Both the position numbers and the translations under genes were made by a program. A stretch of 64,000 nucleotides of DNA from Nephrocerus scutellatus (Eukaryota > Arthropoda > Insecta > Diptera > Pipunculidae). Positions 1-13,672 of this stretch are shown in pieces. How positions within the stretch are numbered: position 1 is the stretch's first letter; each line of letters starts with the position of its first letter. The DNA lies in contig OX352766.1 in NCBI GenBank assembly GCA_947095585.1, forward strand, positions 22,620,939-22,684,938. Direction: 5' to 3'. The notes below the pieces were generated by a model. It did not search any database, had not been told where the DNA came from, and saw only the letters and a list, made by a program, of their open reading frames with translations.

Positions 1-2088
1 ATAACGCACTTATTTCGAAGTTCAATTGTTTTATCAAAGGATTGTTTTAGAATTAAAAATTAAATTAAATTTGAAACTTGGAATCATTTCATAAAATTAA
101 CTTACAAAATGCATATTATAGAGCTCGTAATTTCTTGACCTTCTCAACTGTAATATATAACGCACTTATTTCGAAGTCCAATTGTGTCATCAAAGGACTG
201 TTTTAAAATTAAACATTCATTCAAATTTTCATAAAATGAACTTACAAAATGCATAGTATAGAACTCGTAATCTCTTGACCTTCTCAATTGCAATATATAA
301 CGCAGTTATTTCGAAGTCCAATTGTGTCATCAAAGGACTGTTTTAAAATTAAACATTCATTCAAATTTTCATAAAATGAACTTACAAAATGCATATTATA
401 GAGCTCGTAATTTCTTGACCTTCTCAACTGTAATATATAACGCACTTATTTCGAAGTCCAATTGTGTCATCAAAGGACTGTTTTAAAATTAAACATTCAT
501 TCAAATTTTCATAAAATGAACTTACAAAATGCATATTATAGAGCTCGTAATTTCTTGACCTTCTCAATTGCAATATATAACGCACCTATTTCGAAGTTCA
601 ATTGTTTCATCAAAGGATTGTTTTAGAATTAAAAATTAAATTAAATTTGAAACTTGGAATCATTTCATAAAATTAACTTACAAAATGCATATTATAGAGC
701 TCCTAATTTCTTGACCTTCTCAATTGCAATATATAACGCACTTATTTCGAAGTTCAATTGTTTCATCAAAGGATTGTTTTTGAATTAAAAATTAAATTAA
801 ATTTGAAACTGGGAATCATTTCATAAAATTAACTTACAAAATGCATATTATAGAGCTCCTAATTTCTTGACCTTCTCAATTGCAATATATAACGCACTTA
901 TTTCGAAGTTCAATTGTTTCATCAAAGGATTGTTTTAGAATTAAAAATTAAATTAAATTTGAAACTTGGAATCATTTCATAAAATTAACTTAGAAAATGC
1001 ATATTATAGAGCTCGTAATTTCTTGACCTTCTCAACTGTAATATATAACGCACTTATTTCGAAGTCCAATTGTGTCATCAGAGGACTGTTTTAAAATTAA
1101 AAATTCATTCAAATTTTCATAAAATGAACTTACAAAATGCATATTATAGAGCTCGTAATTTCTTGACATTCTCAACTGTAATATATAACGCACTTATTTC
1201 GAAGTCCAATTGTGTCATCAGAGGACTGTTTTAAAATTAAAAATTCATTCAAATTTTCATAAAATGAACTTACAAAATGCATATTATAGAGCTCGTTATT
1301 TCTTGACCTTCTCAGTTGTAATATATAACTCACTTATTTCGAAGTTCAATTGTTTCATCAAAGGATTGTTTTAGAAATAAAATTAAATTAAATGTGAAAC
1401 TTGGAATCATTTCATAAAATGAACTTACAAAATGCATATTATAGAGCTCGTAATTTCTTGACCTTCTCAATTGTAATATATAACGCAGTTATTTCGAAGT
1501 CCAATTGTGTCATCAAAGGACTGTTTTAAAATTAAAAATTAAATTAAATTTGAAACTTGGAATCATTTCATAAAATGAACTTACAAAATGCATATTATAG
1601 AGCTCGTAATTTCTTGACCTTCTCAATTGCAATATATAACGCACTTATTTCGAAGTTCAATTGTTTCACCAAAGGATTGTTTTAGAATTAAAAGTTAAAT
1701 TAAATTTGAAACTTGGAATCATTTCATAAAATGAACTTACAAAATGCATATTATAGAGCTCGTAATTTCTTGACCTTCTCAGTTGTAATATATAACTCAC
1801 TTATTTCGAAGTTCAATTGTTTCATCAAAGGATTGTTTTAGAATTAAAAATTAAATTAAATTTGAAACTTGGAATCATTTCATAAAATTAACTTACAAAA
1901 TGCATATTATAGAGCTCGTAATTTCTTGACATTCTCAACTGTAATATATAACGCACTTATTTCGAAGTCCAATTGTGTCATCAGAGGACTGTTTTAAAAT
2001 AAAAAATTCATTCAAATTTTCATAAAATTAACTTACAAAATGCATATTATAGAGCTCGTAATTTCTTGACCTTCTCAATTGCAATATA
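1..2088. repeat. Satellite array, mixed 156-bp (L) and 140-bp (S) monomers
   Basis: Head-to-tail monomers begin with ATAACGCAC at 1, 157, 297, 437, 577 and 733, giving spacings of 156, 140, 140, 140 and 156 bp. L monomers carry GAAGTTCAATTGTTTCATC and a middle containing TTGAAACTTGGAATC. S monomers carry GAAGTCCAATTGTGTCATC and ATTCATTCAAATTTTC instead. The last monomer is cut at its TATATA end by the insertion that starts at 2089. No gene is visible. Confidence 0.97.
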
Positions 2089-2203
2089 AAGGGTGTTTTT
2101 TTGGGAGGTTTGTTTTTCCGATAGATGTCGTTTTATTTTATGACAGTTGTTTTGACAGCTCAAAGTGGCATTTCTACTCAGTATTGTTTGGCAAATCATT
2201 ATG

Positions 2204-2237
<34 letters not shown>

Positions 2238-2399
2238 CATTTGTGAAAAATAGTCGTGGTAGCCATATGCCAGAAATTGTGTTTAAATGTTAAATGCCAA
2301 AAAAATATCTACCAAATAAAAAAAAATTTTGGTCATTTCATAATTTTATATGTGTTTTATTCAAAAAAAAAATCGGCAACCTCTTAAAAAAACACCCGT
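2089..2399 (+). mobile_element. Internally deleted mariner-type derivative (MITE-like), copy 1
   Basis: The first about 115 bp match the left end of the full-length element at 13561 up to its start codon. The last about 160 bp match its right end, from the final codons of the transposase through the right terminal repeat. Between them the transposase (about 1 kb) is replaced by a run of 32 A (2204-2235). The left terminus AAGGGTGTTTTTTT and right terminus AAACACCCGT are present, and TA precedes the element at 2087-2088. It cannot encode a transposase; mobilisation by the protein of the 13561 element is inferred from shared ends. The A-run length may be affected by sequencing. Confidence 0.88.
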
Positions 2400-2407
2400 T
2401 AGATATA

Positions 2408-2644
2408 ACGTGTTTTTTTTTTATTTGGTAGATAATTTTTTGGCATTTAACATTTAAACACAATTTCTGGCATATGGCTACCACGACTATTTTTCACAAA
2501 TGTCATTTTTTTTTTTTTTTTTTTTTTTTCATAATGATTTGCCAAACAATACTGAGTAGAAATGCCACTTTGAGCTGTCAAAACAACTGTCATAAAATAA
2601 AACGACATCTATCGGAAAAACAAACCTCATAAAAAAACACCCGT
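2408..2644 (-). mobile_element. Internally deleted mariner-type derivative, copy 2, inverted and end-truncated
   Basis: This is an inverted copy of the same derivative. It has the same deletion from the start codon to the last transposase codons, bridged here by 24 T (2506-2529). The end at 2644 (AACACCCGT on the plus strand) is intact and followed by TA (2645-2646) and satellite. The end at about 2408 has lost about 70 bp between two T-runs, including the GGTTGCCG part of the right terminal repeat. With copy 1 it makes a 556-bp hairpin-like insertion with TA only at the outer borders. The linker at 2400-2407 is not satellite sequence that I can place. Confidence 0.83.
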
Positions 2645-5274
2645 TATAACGCACTTATTTCGAAGTTCAATTGTTTCATCAAAGGATTGTTTTAGAATTA
2701 AAAATTAAATTAAATTTGAAACTTGGAATCATTTCATAAAATTAACTTACAAAATGCATATTATAGAGCTCGTAATTTCTTGACCTTCTCAATTGTAATA
2801 TATAACGCAGTTATTTCGAAGTCCAATTGTGTCATCAAAGGACTGTTTTAAAATTAAAAATTAAATTAAATTTGAAACTTGGAATCATTTCATAAAATGA
2901 ACTTACAAAATGCATGTTATAGAGCTCGTAATTTCTTGACCTTCTCAATTGCAATATATAACGCACTTATTTCGAAGTTCAATTGTTTCACCAAAGGATT
3001 GTTTTAGAATTAAAAATTAAATTAAATTTGAAACTTAGAATCATTTCATAAAATGAACTTACAAAATGCATATTATAGAGCTCGTAATTTCTTGACCTTC
3101 TCAGTTGTAATATATAACTCACTTATTTCGAAGTTCAATTGTTTCATCAAAGGATTGTTTTAGAATTAAAAATTAAATTAAATTTGAAACTTGGAATCAT
3201 TTCATAAAATGAACTTACAAAATGCATATTATAGAGCTCGTAATTTCTTGACCTTCTCAATTGCAATATATAACGCAGTTATTTCGAAGTCCAATTGTGT
3301 CATCAAAGGACTGTTTTAAAATTAAAAATTAAATTCAATTTGAAACTTGGAATCATTTCATAAAATGAACTTACAAAATGCATATTATAGAGCTCGTAAT
3401 TTCTTGACCTTCTCAATTGCAATATATAACGCACTTATTTCGAAGTTCAATTGTTTCACCAAAGGATTGTTTTAGAATTAAAAATTAAATTAAATTTGAA
3501 ACTTGGAATCATTTCATAAAATGAACTTACAAAATGCATATTATAGAGCTCGTAATTTCTTGACCTTCTCAGTTGTAATATATAACTCACTTATTTCGAA
3601 GTTCAATTGTTTCATCAAAGGATTGTTTTAGAATTAAAAATTAAATTAAATTTGAAACTTGGAATCATTTCATAAAATTAACTTACAAAATGCATATTAT
3701 AGAGCTCGTAATTTCTTGACCTTCTCAGTTGTAATATATAACTCACTTATTTCGAAGTTCAATTGTTTCATCAAAGGATTGTTTTAGAATTAAAAATTAA
3801 ATTAAATTTGAAACTTGGAATCATTTCATAAAATTAACTTACAAAATGCATATTATAGAGCTCGTAATTTCTTGACCTTCTCAATTGCAATATATAACGC
3901 ACTTATTTCGAAGTTCAATTGTTTCACCAAAGGATTGTTTTAGAAATAAAATTAAATTAAATTTGAAACTTGGAATCATTTCATAAAATTAACTTACAAA
4001 ATGCATATTATAGAGCTCGTAATTTCTTGACCTTCTCAGTTGTAATATATAACTCACTTATTTCGAAGTTCAATTGTTTCATCAAAGGATTGTTTTAGAA
4101 TTAAAAATTAAATTAAATTTGAAACTTGGAATCATTTCATAAAATGAACTTACAAAATGCATATTATAGAGCTCGTAATTTCTTGACCTTCTCAATTGCA
4201 ATATATAACGCACTTATTTCGAAGTTCAATTGTTTCACCAAAGGATTGTTTTAGAAATAAAATTAAATTAAATTTGAAACTTGGAATCATTTCATAAAAT
4301 TAACTTACAAAATGCATATTATAGAGCTCGTAATTTCTTGACCTTCTCAATTGCAATATATAACGCACTTATTTCGAAGTTCAATTGTTTCATCAAAGGA
4401 TTGTTTTAGAATTAAAAATTAAATTAAATTTGAAACTTGGAATCAACTTATCAACTTACAAAATGCATATTATAGAGCTCGTAATTTCTTGACCTTCTCA
4501 ACTGTAATATATAACGCACTTATTTCGAAGTCCAATTGTGTCATCAAAGGACTGTTTTAAAATTAAACATTCATTCAAATTTTCATAAAATGAACTTACA
4601 AAATGCATATTATAGAGCTCGTAATTTCTTGACCTTCTCAATTGCAATATATAACGCAGTTATTTCGAAGTCCAATTGTGTCATCAAAGGACTGTTTTAA
4701 AATTAAAAATTAAATTAAATTTGAAACTTGGAATCATTTCATAAAATTAACTTACAAAATGCATATTATAGAGCTCGTAATTTCTTGACCTTCTCAGTTG
4801 TAATATATAACTCACATATTTCGAAGTTCAATTGTTTCATCAAAGGATTGTTTTAGAATTAAAAATTAAATTAAATTTGAAACTTGGAATCATTTCATAA
4901 AATTAACTTACAAAATGCATATTATAGAGCTCGTAATTTCTTGACCTTCTCAATTGCAATATATAACGCACTTATTTCGAAGTTCAATTGTTTCACCAAA
5001 GGATTGTTTTAGAATTAAAAATTAAATTAAATTTGAAACTTGGAATCATTTCATAAAATTAACTTACAAAATGCATATTATAGAGCTCGTAATTTCTTGA
5101 CCTTCTCAGTTGTAATATATAACTCACTTATTTCGAAGTTCAATTGTTTCATCAAATGATTGTTTTAGAATTAAAAATTAAATTAAATTTGAAACTTGGA
5201 ATCATTTCATAAAATGAACTTACAAAATGCATATTATAGAGCTCGTAATTTCTTGACCTTCTCAATTGCAATAT
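2645..5274. repeat. Satellite array, mostly L monomers with scattered S and hybrids
   Basis: The array resumes at the exact break, with TA then TAACGCAC. Most monomers are L type. Many pairs show the linked variant CAGTTGTAATATATAACTCAC across the monomer boundary. An atypical monomer at about 4441 has GGAATCAACTTATCAAC in place of GGAATCATTTCATAAAATTAAC. The same oddity recurs at about 10128, 5687 bp away, together with the ACTCACATATTTCG variant (4811 and 10498), so a block of roughly 0.5 kb is duplicated at that distance. No gene is visible. Confidence 0.95.
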
Positions 5275-7289
5275 ATAACGCACTTATTTCGAAGTTCAAT
5301 TGTTTCACCAAAGGATTGTTTTAGAAATAAAATTAAATTAAATTTGAAACTTGGAATCATTTCATAAAATTAACTTACAAAATGCATATTATAGAGCTCG
5401 TAATTTCTTGACCTTCTCAATTGCAATATATAACGCACTTATTTCGAAGTTCAATTGTTTCACCAAAGGATTGTTTTAGAAATAAAATTAAATTAAATTT
5501 GAAACTTGGAATCATTTCATAAAATTAACTTACAAAATGCATATTATAGAGCTCGTAATTTCTTGACCTTCTCAATTGCAATATATAACGCACTTATTTC
5601 GAAGTTCAATTGTTTCACCAAAGGATTGTTTTAGAAATAAAATTAAATTAAATTTGAAACTTGGAATCATTTCATAAAATTAACTTACAAAATGCATATT
5701 ATAGAGCTCGTAATTTCTTGACCTTCTCAATTGCAATATATAACGCACTTATTTCGAAGTTCAATTGTTTCACCAAAGGATTGTTTTAGAAATAAAATTA
5801 AATTAAATTTGAAACTTGGAATCATTTCATAAAATGAACTTACAAAATGCATATTATAGAGCTCGTAATTTCTTGACCTTCTCAATTGCAATATATAACG
5901 CACTTATTTCGAAGTTCAATTGTTTCACCAAAGGATTGTTTTAGAAATAAAATTAAATTAAATTTGAAACTTGGAATCATTTCATAAAATTAACTTACAA
6001 AATGCATATTATAGAGCTCGTAATTTCTTGACCTTCTCAATTGCAATATATAACGCACTTATTTCGAAGTTCAATTGTTTCACCAAAGGATTGTTTTAGA
6101 AATAAAATTAAATTAAATTTGAAACTTGGAATCATTTCATAAAATTAACTTACAAAATGCATATTATAGAGCTCGTAATTTCTTGACCTTCTCAATTGCA
6201 ATATATAACGCACTTATTTCGAAGTTCAATTGTTTCACCAAAGGATTGTTTTAGAAATAAAATTAAATTAAATTTGAAACTTGGAATCATTTCATAAAAT
6301 TAACTTACAAAATGCATATTATAGAGCTCGTAATTTCTTGACCTTCTCAATTGCAATATATAACGCACTTATTTCGAAGTTCAATTGTTTCACCAAAGGA
6401 TTGTTTTAGAAATAAAATTAAATTAAATTTGAAACTTGGAATCATTTCATAAAATGAACTTACAAAATGCATATTATAGAGCTCGTAATTTCTTGACCTT
6501 CTCAATTGCAATATATAACGCACTTATTTCGAAGTTCAATTGTTTCACCAAAGGATTGTTTTAGAAATAAAATTAAATTAAATTTGAAACTTGGAATCAT
6601 TTCATAAAATTAACTTACAAAATGCATATTATAGAGCTCGTAATTTCTTGACCTTCTCAATTGCAATATATAACGCACTTATTTCGAAGTTCAATTGTTT
6701 CACCAAAGGATTGTTTTAGAAATAAAATTAAATTAAATTTGAAACTTGGAATCATTTCATAAAATGAACTTACAAAATGCATATTATAGAGCTCGTAATT
6801 TCTTGACCTTCTCAATTGCAATATATAACGCACTTATTTCGAAGTTCAATTGTTTCACCAAAGGATTGTTTTAGAAATAAAATTAAATTAAATTTGAAAC
6901 TTGGAATCATTTCATAAAATTAACTTACAAAATGCATATTATAGAGCTCGTAATTTCTTGACCTTCTCAATTGCAATATATAACGCACTTATTTCGAAGT
7001 TCAATTGTTTCACCAAAGGATTGTTTTAGAAATAAAATTAAATTAAATTTGAAACTTGGAATCATTTCATAAAATTAACTTACAAAATGCATATTATAGA
7101 GCTCGTAATTTCTTGACCTTCTCAATTGCAATATATAACGCACTTATTTCGAAGTTTAATTGTTTCACCAAAGGATTGTTTTAGAAATAAAATTAAATTA
7201 AATTTGAAACTTGGAATCATTTCATAAAATTAACTTACAAAATGCATATTACAGAGCTCGTAATTTCTTGACCTTCTCAATTGCAATAT
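5275..7289. repeat. Homogenised run of thirteen 155-bp L-variant monomers
   Basis: ATAACGCAC starts fall at 5275, 5430, 5585, 5740, 5895, 6050, 6205, 6360, 6515, 6670, 6825, 6980, 7135 and 7290, every one exactly 155 bp apart. The monomers carry the one-base-shorter middle TTAGAAATAAAATTAAATT and are nearly identical. The main difference is TTAAC or TGAAC near the 3' part. This is the most uniform stretch in the window and looks like recent local amplification of one variant. Confidence 0.95.
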
Positions 7290-10200
7290 ATAACGCACTT
7301 ATTTCGAAGTTCAATTGTTTCATCAAAGGATTGTTTTAGAATTAAAAATTAAATTAAATTTGAAACTTGGAATCATTTCATAAAATTAACTTACAAAATG
7401 CATATTATTGAGCTCGTAATTTCTTGACCTTCTCAACTGTAATATATAACGCACTTATTTCGAAGTCCAATTGTGTCATCAAAGGACTGTTTTAAAATTA
7501 AAAATTCATTCAAATTTTCATAAAATGAACTTACAAAATGCATATTATAGAGCTCGTAATTTCTTGACCTTCTCAATTGCAATATATAACGCACTTATTT
7601 CGAAGTTCAATTGTTTCATCAAAGGATTGTTTTAGAATTAAAAATTAAATTAAATTTGAAACTTGGAATCATTTCATAAAATTAACTTACAAAATGCATA
7701 TTATAGAGCTCCTAATTTCTTGACCTTCTCAATTGCAATATATAACGCACTTATTTCGAAGTTCAATTGTTTCATCAAAGGATTGTTTTAGAATTAAAAA
7801 TTAAATTAAATTTGAAACTTGGAATCATTTCATAAAATTAACTTACAAAATGCATATTATAGAGCTCGTAATTTCTTGACCTTCTCAACTGTAATATATA
7901 ACGCACTTATTTCGAAGTCCAATTGTGTCATCAAAGGACTGTTTTAAAATTAAAAATTCATTCAAATTTTCATAAAATGAACTTACAAAATGCATATTAT
8001 AGAGCTCGTAATTTCTTGACCTTCTCAATTGCAATATATAACGCACTTATTTCGAAGTTCAATTGTTTCATCAAAGGATTGTTTTAGAATTAAAAATTAA
8101 TTAAATTCGAAACTTGGAATCATTTCATAAAATTAACTTACGAAATGCATATTATAGAGCTCGTTATTTCTTGACCTTCTCAATTGCAATATATAACGCA
8201 CTTATTTCGAAGTTCAATTGTTTCATCAAAGGATTGTTTTAGAATTAAAAATTAAATTAAATTTGAAACTTGGAATCATTTCATAAAATTAACTTACAAA
8301 ATGCATATTATAGAGCTCCTAATTTCTTGACCTTCTCAATTGCAATATATAACGCACTTATTTCGAAGTTCAATTGTTTCATCAAAGGATTGTTTTAGAA
8401 TTAAAAATTAAATTAAATTTGAAACTTGGAATCATTTCATAAAATTAACTTACAAAATGCATATTATAGAGCTCGTAATTTCTTGACATTCTCAACTGTA
8501 ATATATAACGCACTTATTTCGAAGTCCAATTGTGTCATCAGAGGACTGTTTTAGAATTAAAAATTAAATTAAATTTGAAACTTGGAATCATTTCATAAAA
8601 TTAACTTACAAAATGCATATTATAAAGCTCGTAATTTCTTGACCTTCTCAATTGCAATATATAACGCACTTATTTCGAAGTTCAATTGTTTCATCAAAGG
8701 ATTGTTTTAGAATTAAAAATTAAATTAAATTTGAAACTTGGAATCATTTCATAAAATTAACTTACAAAATGCATATTATAGAGCTCGTAATTTCTTGACC
8801 TTCTCAGTTGTAATATATAACTCACTTATTTCGAAGTTAAATTGTTTCATCAAAGGATTGTTTTAGAATTAAAAATTAAATTAAATTTGAAACTTGGAAT
8901 CATTTCATAAAATTAACTTACAAAATGCATATTATAGAGCTCGTAATTTCTTGACCTTCTCAATTGTAATATATAACGCAGTTATTTCGAAGTCCAATTG
9001 TGTCATCAAAGGACTGTTTTAAAATTAAAAATTCATTCAAATATTCATAAAATGAACTTACAAAATGCATATTATAGAGCTCGTAATTTCTTGACCTTCT
9101 CAATTGCAATATATAACGCAGTTATTTCGAAGTCCAATTGTGTCATCAAAGGACTGTTTTAAAATTAAAAATTAAATTCAATTTGAAACTTGGAATCATT
9201 TCATAAAATGAACTTACAAAATGCATATTATAGAGCTCGTAATTTCTTGACCTTCTCAATTGAAATATATAACGCACTTATTTCGAAGTTCAATTGTTTC
9301 ACCAAAGGATTGTTTTAGAATTAAAAATTATATTAAATTTGAAACTTGGAATCATTTCATAAAATGAACTAACAAAATGCATATTATAGAGCTCGTAATT
9401 TCTTGACCTTCTCAGTTGTAATATATAACTCACTTATTTCGAAGTTCAATTGTTTCATCAAAGGATTGTTTTAGAATTAAAAATTAAATTAAATTTGAAA
9501 CTTGGAATCATTTCATAAAATTAACTTACAAAATGCATATTATAGAGCTCGTAATTTCTTGACTTTCTCAGTTGTAATATATAACTCACTTATTTCGAAG
9601 TTCAATTGTTTCATCAAAGGATTGTTTTAGAATTAAAAATTAAATTAAATTTGAAACTTGGAATCATTTCATAAAATTAACTTACAAAATGCATATTATA
9701 GAGCTCGTAATTTCTTGACCTTCTCAATTGCAATATATAACGCACTTATTTCGAAGTTCAATTGTTTCACCAAAGGATTGTTTTAGAAATAAAATTAAAT
9801 TTAATTTGAAACTTGGAATCATTTCATAAAATTAACTAACAAAATGCATATTATAGAGCTCGTAATTTCTTGACCTTCTCAATTGCAATATATAACGCAC
9901 TTATTTCGAAGTTCAATTGTTTCACCAAAGGATTGTTTTAGAAATAAAATTAAATTAAATTTGAAACTTGGAATCATTTCATAAAATGAACTTACAAAAT
10001 GCATATTATAGAGCTCGTAATTTCTTGACCTTCTCAATTGCAATATATAACGCACTTATTTCGAAGTTCAATTGTTTCATCAAAGGATTGTTTTAGAATT
10101 AAAAATTAAATTAAATTTGAAACTTGGAATCAACTTATCAACTTACAAAATGCATATTATAGAGCTCGTAATTTCTTGACCTTCTCAACTGTAATATATA

Positions 10201-13200
10201 ACGCACTTATTTCGAAGTCCAATTGTGTCATCAAAGGACTGTATTGAAATTAAACATTCATTCAAATTTTCATAAAATGAACTTACAAAATGCATATTAT
10301 AGAGCTCGTAATTTCTTGACCTTCTCAATTGCAATATATAACGCAGTTATTTCGAAGTCCAATTGTGTCATCAAAGGACTGTTTTAAAATTAAAAATTAA
10401 ATTAAATTTGAAACTTGGAATCATTTCATAAAATTAACTTACAAAATGCATATTATAGCGCTCGTAATTTCTTGACCTTCTCAGTTGTAATATATAACTC
10501 ACATATTTCGAAGTTCAATTGTTTCATCAAAGGATTGTTTTAGAATTAAAAATTAAATTAAATTTGAAACTTGGAATCATTTAATAAAATGAACTAACAA
10601 AATGCATATTATAGAGCTCGTAATTTCTTGACCTTCTCAGTTGTAATATATAACTCACTTATTTCGAAGTTCAATTGTTTCATCAAAGGATTGTTTTAGA
10701 ATTAAAAATTAAATTAAATTTGAAACTTGGAATCATTTCATAAAATTAACTTACAAAATGCATATTATAGAGCTCGTAATTTCTTGAACTTCTCAACTGT
10801 AATATATAACGCACTTATTTCGAAGTCCAATTGTGTCATCAAAGGACTGTTTTAAAATTAAAAATTCATTCAAATTTTCATAAAATGAACTTACAAAATG
10901 CATATTATAGAGCTCGTAATTTCTTGACCTTCTCAATTGCAATATATAACGCAGTTATTTCGAAGTCCAATTGTGTCATCAAAGGACTGTTTTAAAATTA
11001 AAAATTAAATTCAATTTGAAACTTGGAATCATTTCATAAAATGAACTTACAAAATGCATATTATAGAGCTCGTAATTTCTTGACCTGCTCAATTGCAATA
11101 TATAACGCACTTATTTCGAAGTTCAATTGTTTCACCAAAGGATTGTTTTAGAATTAAAAATTAAATTAAATTTGAAACTTGGAATCATTTCATAAAATGA
11201 ACTTACAAAATGCATATTATAGAGCTCGTAATTTCTTGACCTTCTCAGTTGTAATATATAACTCACTTATTTCGAAGTTCAATTGTTTCATCAAAGGATT
11301 GTTTTAGAATTAAAAATTAAATTAAATTTGAAACTTGGAATCATTTCATAAAATTAACTTACAAAATGCATATTATAGAGCTCGTAATTTCTTGACCTTC
11401 TCAGTTGTAATATATAACTCACTTATTTCGAAGTTCAATTGTTTCATCAAAGGATTGTTTTAGAATTAAAAATTAAATTAAATTTGAAACTTGGAATCAT
11501 TTCATAAAATTAACTTACAAAATGCATATTATAGAGCTCGTAATTTCTTGACCTTCTCAATTGCAATATATAACGCAGTTATTTCGAAGTCCAATTGTGT
11601 CATCAAAGGACTGTTTTAAAATTAAAAATTAAATTAAATTTGAAACTTGGAATCATTTCATAAAATTAACTTACAAAATGCATATTATAGAGCTCGTAAT
11701 TTCTTGACCTTCTCAGTTGTAATATATAACTCACATATTTCGAAGTTCAATTGTTTCATCAAATATTGTTTTAGAATTAAAAATTAAATTAAATTTGAAA
11801 CTTGGAATCATTTCATAAAATTAACTTACAAAATGCATATTATAGAGCTCGTAATTTCTTGACCTTCTCAATTGCAATATATAACGCACTTATTTCGAAG
11901 TTCAATTGTTTCACCAAAGGATTGTTTTAGAATTAAAAATTAAATTAAATTTGAAACTTGGAATCATTTCATAAAATTAACTTACAAAATGCATATTATA
12001 GAGCTCGTAATTTCTTGACCTTCTCAATTGCAATATATAACGCACTTATTTCGAAGTTCAATTGTTTCACCAAAGGATTGTTTTAGAAATAAAATTAAAT
12101 TAAATTTGAAACTTGGAATCATTTCATAAAATTAACTTACAAAATGCATATTATAGAGCTCGTAATTTCTTGACCTTCTCAATTGCAATATATAACGCAC
12201 TTATTTCGAAGTTCAATTGTTTCATCAAAGGATTGTTTTAGAATTAAAAATTAAATTAAATTTGAAACTTGGAATCATTTCATAAAATGAACTTACAAAA
12301 TGCATATTATAGAGCTCGTAATTTCTTGACCTTCTCAATTGCAATATATAACGCACTTATTTCGAAGTTCAATTGTTTCACCAAAGGATTGTTTTAGAAA
12401 TAAAATTAAATTAAATTTGAAACTTGGAATCATTTCATAAAATTAATTACAAAATGCATATTATAGAGCTCGTAATTTCTTGACCTTCTCAATTGCAATA
12501 TATAACGCACTTATTTCGAAGTTCAATTGTTTCACCAAAGGATTGTTTTAGAAATAAAATTAAATTAAATTTGAAACTTGGAATCATTTCATAAAATTAA
12601 CTTACAAAATGCATATTATAGAGCTCGTAATTTCTTGACCTTCTCAATTGCAATATATAACGCACTTATTTCGAAGTTCAATTGTTTCACCAAAGGATTG
12701 TTTTAGAAATAAAATTAAATTAAATTTGAAACTTGGAATCATTTCATAAAATTAACTTACAAAATGCATATTATAGAGCTCGTAATTTCTTGACCTTCTC
12801 AGTTGTAATATATAACTCACTTATTTCGAAGTTCAATTGTTTCATCAAAGGATTGTTTTAGAATTAAAAATTAAATTAAATTTGAAACTTGGAATCATTT
12901 CATAAAATGAACTTACAAAATGCATATTATAGAGCTCGTAATTTCTTGACCTTCTCAACTGTAATATATAACGCACTTATTTCGAAGTCCAATTGTGTCA
13001 TCAGAGGACTGTTTTAAAATTAAACATTCATTCAAATTTTCATAAAATGAACTTACAAAATGCATATTATAGAGCTCGTAATTTCTTGACCTTCTCAATT
13101 GCAATATATAACGCAGTTATTTCGAAGTCCAATTGTGTCATCAAAGGACTGTTTTAAAATTAAAAATTAAATTAAATTTGAAACTTGGAATCATTTCATA

Positions 13201-13560
13201 AAATTAACTTACAAAATGCATATTATAGAGCTCGTAATTTCTTGACCTTCTCAGTTGTAATATATAACTCACATATTTCGAAGTTCAATTGTTTCATCAA
13301 AGGATTGTTTTAGAATTAAAAATTAAATTAAATTTGAAACTTGGAATCATTTCATAAAATTAACTTACAAAATGCATATTATAGAGCTCGTAATTTCTTG
13401 ACCTTCTCAATTGCAATATATAACGCCCTTATTTCGAAGTCCAATTGTGTCATCAAAGGACTGTTTTAAAATTAAACATTCATTCAAATTTTCATAAAAT
13501 GAACTTACAAAATGCATATTATAGAGCTCGTAATTTCTTGACCTTCTCAATTGCAATATA
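7290..13560. repeat. Satellite array, mixed L, S and hybrid monomers
   Basis: L monomers are interleaved with 140-bp S monomers and hybrids that join an S-type first half (GACTGTTTTAAAATT) to an L-type second half (TTGAAACTTGGAATC). The 155-bp AGAAATAAAATT variant occurs singly near 9.8-10.0 kb and in a cluster at about 12.05-12.75 kb, and I do not see it beyond there. The array ends in CAATTGCAATATA at the transposon inserted at 13561. No gene is visible. Confidence 0.95.
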
Positions 13561-13584
13561 AAGGGTGTTTTTTTCGGAGGTTTG
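13561..13584 (+). repeat. Left terminal inverted repeat of the transposon
   Basis: Starts A-A-GGGTGTTTTTTT and includes GGAGGTTTG. It pairs imperfectly with the right end, the second base (A against C) and the bases after the T-run being mismatched. The same terminus opens the small derivative at 2089. Confidence 0.85.
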
Positions 13585-13672
13585 TTTTTCCGATAGATGT
13601 CGTTTTATTTTGTGACAGTTGTTTTGACAGCTCAAAGTGGCATTTCTACTCAGTATTGTTTGGCAAATCATT

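Noticed and set aside
151..160. TATATAA as a promoter TATA box in every monomer
   Set aside because: It recurs in almost all monomers of an AT-rich satellite with no downstream gene. Transcription of the array cannot be judged from sequence.
13637..13672. Upstream extension of the transposase by 12 codons
   Set aside because: It would need GTG as start. The first ATG is at 13673, in good context, and the small derivatives keep sequence exactly up to that codon.
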